From Allomuricauda sp. (GTDB lineage Bacteria > Bacteroidota > Bacteroidia > Flavobacteriales > Flavobacteriaceae), in NCBI GenBank assembly GCA_028284725.1, contig JANQRD010000214.1, positions 1 through 33,918 on the forward strand: a stretch of DNA of 33,918 nucleotides, given 5' to 3'. Shown in pieces: positions 32,933 to 33,918 of this stretch (position 1 is the stretch's first letter; each line of letters opens with the position of its first letter). The translations under genes were made by a program, and so were the position numbers. The notes beneath the pieces were generated by a model, which saw nothing but the letters and a program-made list of their open reading frames with translations, ran no database searches and was not told where the DNA came from.

Positions 32933-32942
32933 AAAACACTAA
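32786..32942 (+). pseudogene. Out-of-frame remainder of the S74-like tail
   Basis: Two single-base deletions restore the expected protein when corrected: one near 32785-32788 (Lys-Gly-His) and one near 32803-32808 (Met-Pro-Ser). After the first the frame reads HLPNMP; after the second it reads AEEVQANGMELGEMDRLLLQ and continues through an amphipathic helix (KIEELTLHIITLQKEK) to a stop at 32940-32942. This order (GHLPNMPSAEEV, then LGEMD, then a coiled coil) is the conserved end of the family. It overlaps the start of the next gene by 14 bases. Confidence 0.7.
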
Positions 32943-33918
32943 ATCACAAGCTATCAGAAAAACTTGGGTCAAACCTTTCACCTTGACCCTACTGATATTG
33001 TCTTTGTTCTCTTGTTCCGTTCTCCAAGCATTTGAACCATCTAATACGGCGAACGAAGAACTGTCTTTAGACCTCGATTACCAAGCCATTATCAACGAAG
33101 CTACTGCTTTAGGATACGGCTTGCCAAGTGCCAACGATCAAAACATTCAAAGTCAGGTTGTGGCTTTGCTAAAAAGCAGCGGGGTCTGGCAAAAAGCGGA
33201 TGTCATTTATTACTTCAAAGGCAGCGGAAGCAAAGAGTTCAAACTCATCAATTGGAAAAATCCTACGGGACCAAAAGCCGTAGAATCAGGTGGTTCATTG
33301 ACCTGGTCGAATACAGGGGCCACTGGTGATGGTACCGCCTTGATCAATACTAACTTCAATCTAAGTTCGGGCTCACATAATTATGCTCAAAACGATGCAG
33401 GAATTTATATCAATGTAACCCAAGCCCATACCACAAAGTTCGGGATGGTGGGAAACGATCATAATAGCGCGGATTACAACGATGTCGACATGCGAAATAA
33501 ATTGCAGCGTCAGTATATCAATTCTGATGGCAGTCAAGCACCTCTATTCAGTTTTGCCGGGACTGGGTTATTTGGAGCTTCCAGAAACAGTACCACTACC
33601 CAAATACTCTCAATTGGGACTGTCACCACCACCGTAAATCTCAATTCCGGAATTGAGGGCACCCAAAACTTCACCTTATTCGGTTGGGGAGGTAATACAT
33701 CCAACACCAATCGTTTTGATGGGGAGATTTCCTATGCCCTTTTTGGAGCGGATATGTCTGCAAACTTGGCGGATATTGAAACCGCCTTTGCCATCTCCAC
33801 TCCCAATCAATCGGATACCCAAGCCCCAACGGCACCCACCCTTTCAAGCTCTGGACAGACCAGTACCACTGCTGACCTCACTTGGAGCGGGGCGACCGAC
33901 AATGTTGGGGTGACTGGA
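32929..33918 (+). CDS. Lipoprotein with phage-tail-like N-terminal domain and fibronectin type III domain (partial, runs off the window)
   Basis: An open frame of 330 codons without a stop at the window end. The N terminus (MKNTKSQAIRKTWV, then FTLTLLILSLFSC) is a lipoprotein signal with lipobox LFSC. Residues about 50-300 (ALGYGLPSANDQN, LLKSSGVWQKADVIYYF, LINWKNPTG, NDAGIYINV, LFGWGGN, ISYALFGADMS) resemble a domain I know from tail-associated proteins of flavobacterial phages and prophages; this is from memory. From about 305, DTQAPTAPTLSSSG and ADLTWSGATDNVGVTG mark the start of a fibronectin type III domain of the kind often repeated in surface adhesins and glycan-binding proteins. It overlaps the remnant of the preceding tail gene. 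Confidence 0.88.
   Translation, partial: MKNTKSQAIRKTWVKPFTLTLLILSLFSCSVLQAFEPSNTANEELSLDLDYQAIINEATALGYGLPSANDQNIQSQVVALLKSSGVWQKADVIYYFKGSGSKEFKLINWKNPTGPKAVESGGSLTWSNTGATGDGTALINTNFNLSSGSHNYAQNDAGIYINVTQAHTTKFGMVGNDHNSADYNDVDMRNKLQRQYINSDGSQAPLFSFAGTGLFGASRNSTTTQILSIGTVTTTVNLNSGIEGTQNFTLFGWGGNTSNTNRFDGEISYALFGADMSANLADIETAFAISTPNQSDTQAPTAPTLSSSGQTSTTADLTWSGATDNVGVTG

Noticed and set aside
1-33918. CRISPR arrays, tRNA or rRNA genes, intact transposases
   Set aside because: No regularly spaced direct repeats, no cloverleaf or rRNA-like stretches and no transposase motifs were seen on either strand; this was by eye only.

Overview
The window is chromosomal DNA of a marine gliding bacterium of the family Flavobacteriaceae; the gene style resembles Muricauda/Flagellimonas, but the genus is an inference. 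The pointers are a complete gldK-gldL-gldM-gldN cluster (core of the type IX secretion system and gliding motor), promoter boxes of the Bacteroidetes type TAnnTTTG, lipoproteins with acidic residues after the lipobox cysteine, and small palindromic GTCAT... repeats between genes that are common in this family.

Layout. 49-2867 (minus): a sensorless sigma-54 activator behind miaB, separated by an inverted pair of palindromic repeats. 2954-6202 (minus): a tight three-gene operon of exported proteins (SUMF1-domain protein, Tat-exported Gfo/Idh/MocA dehydrogenase, Tat-exported TIM-barrel isomerase), probably a periplasmic sugar-oxidising module. 6334-7587 (plus): an LVIVD beta-propeller lipoprotein with a clear terminator. 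7707-16139 (plus): topA, an arginase-fold protein that has lost half its metal ligands, then gldKLMN, closed by a terminator and a cluster of repeats. 16382-19796: a DAO-type FAD oxidoreductase, a convergent DUF983 protein, and a divergent ABC-F ATPase. 19934-20821: an exported leucine-rich-repeat protein. 20976-26721: a translationally coupled RND efflux operon (adaptor, pump, TolC-like channel). 26805-28356: a CPXCG zinc-ribbon-like protein and an MFS transporter. 28470-29831: a MarR repressor and an Asp-nucleophile alpha/beta hydrolase, each preceded by the same perfect 14-bp palindrome. 29886-31757 (minus): GNAT acetyltransferase, YdcZ/DMT transporter and a Crp/Fnr regulator.

The last 2.2 kb is the unusual part. 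A roughly 650-bp gene-poor stretch carries protein-like but broken reading frames and a pair of mutually exclusive hairpins. It is followed by a gene that joins the front half of a malectin carbohydrate-binding domain to the C-terminal stub of an endosialidase-chaperone (S74-like) tail protein. The join lies at the shared motif Asn-Gly-Asp, and the tail then carries two single-base frameshifts. Directly after it a long open frame runs off the window: a lipoprotein with a phage-tail-like N-terminal domain and the start of a fibronectin type III domain. Together these look like a rearranging surface/adhesion locus and are the best candidates for something new. The repressor/palindrome/hydrolase unit and the degenerate arginase next to the gliding genes are the next most interesting items. 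No tRNA, rRNA, CRISPR array or intact insertion sequence was seen.
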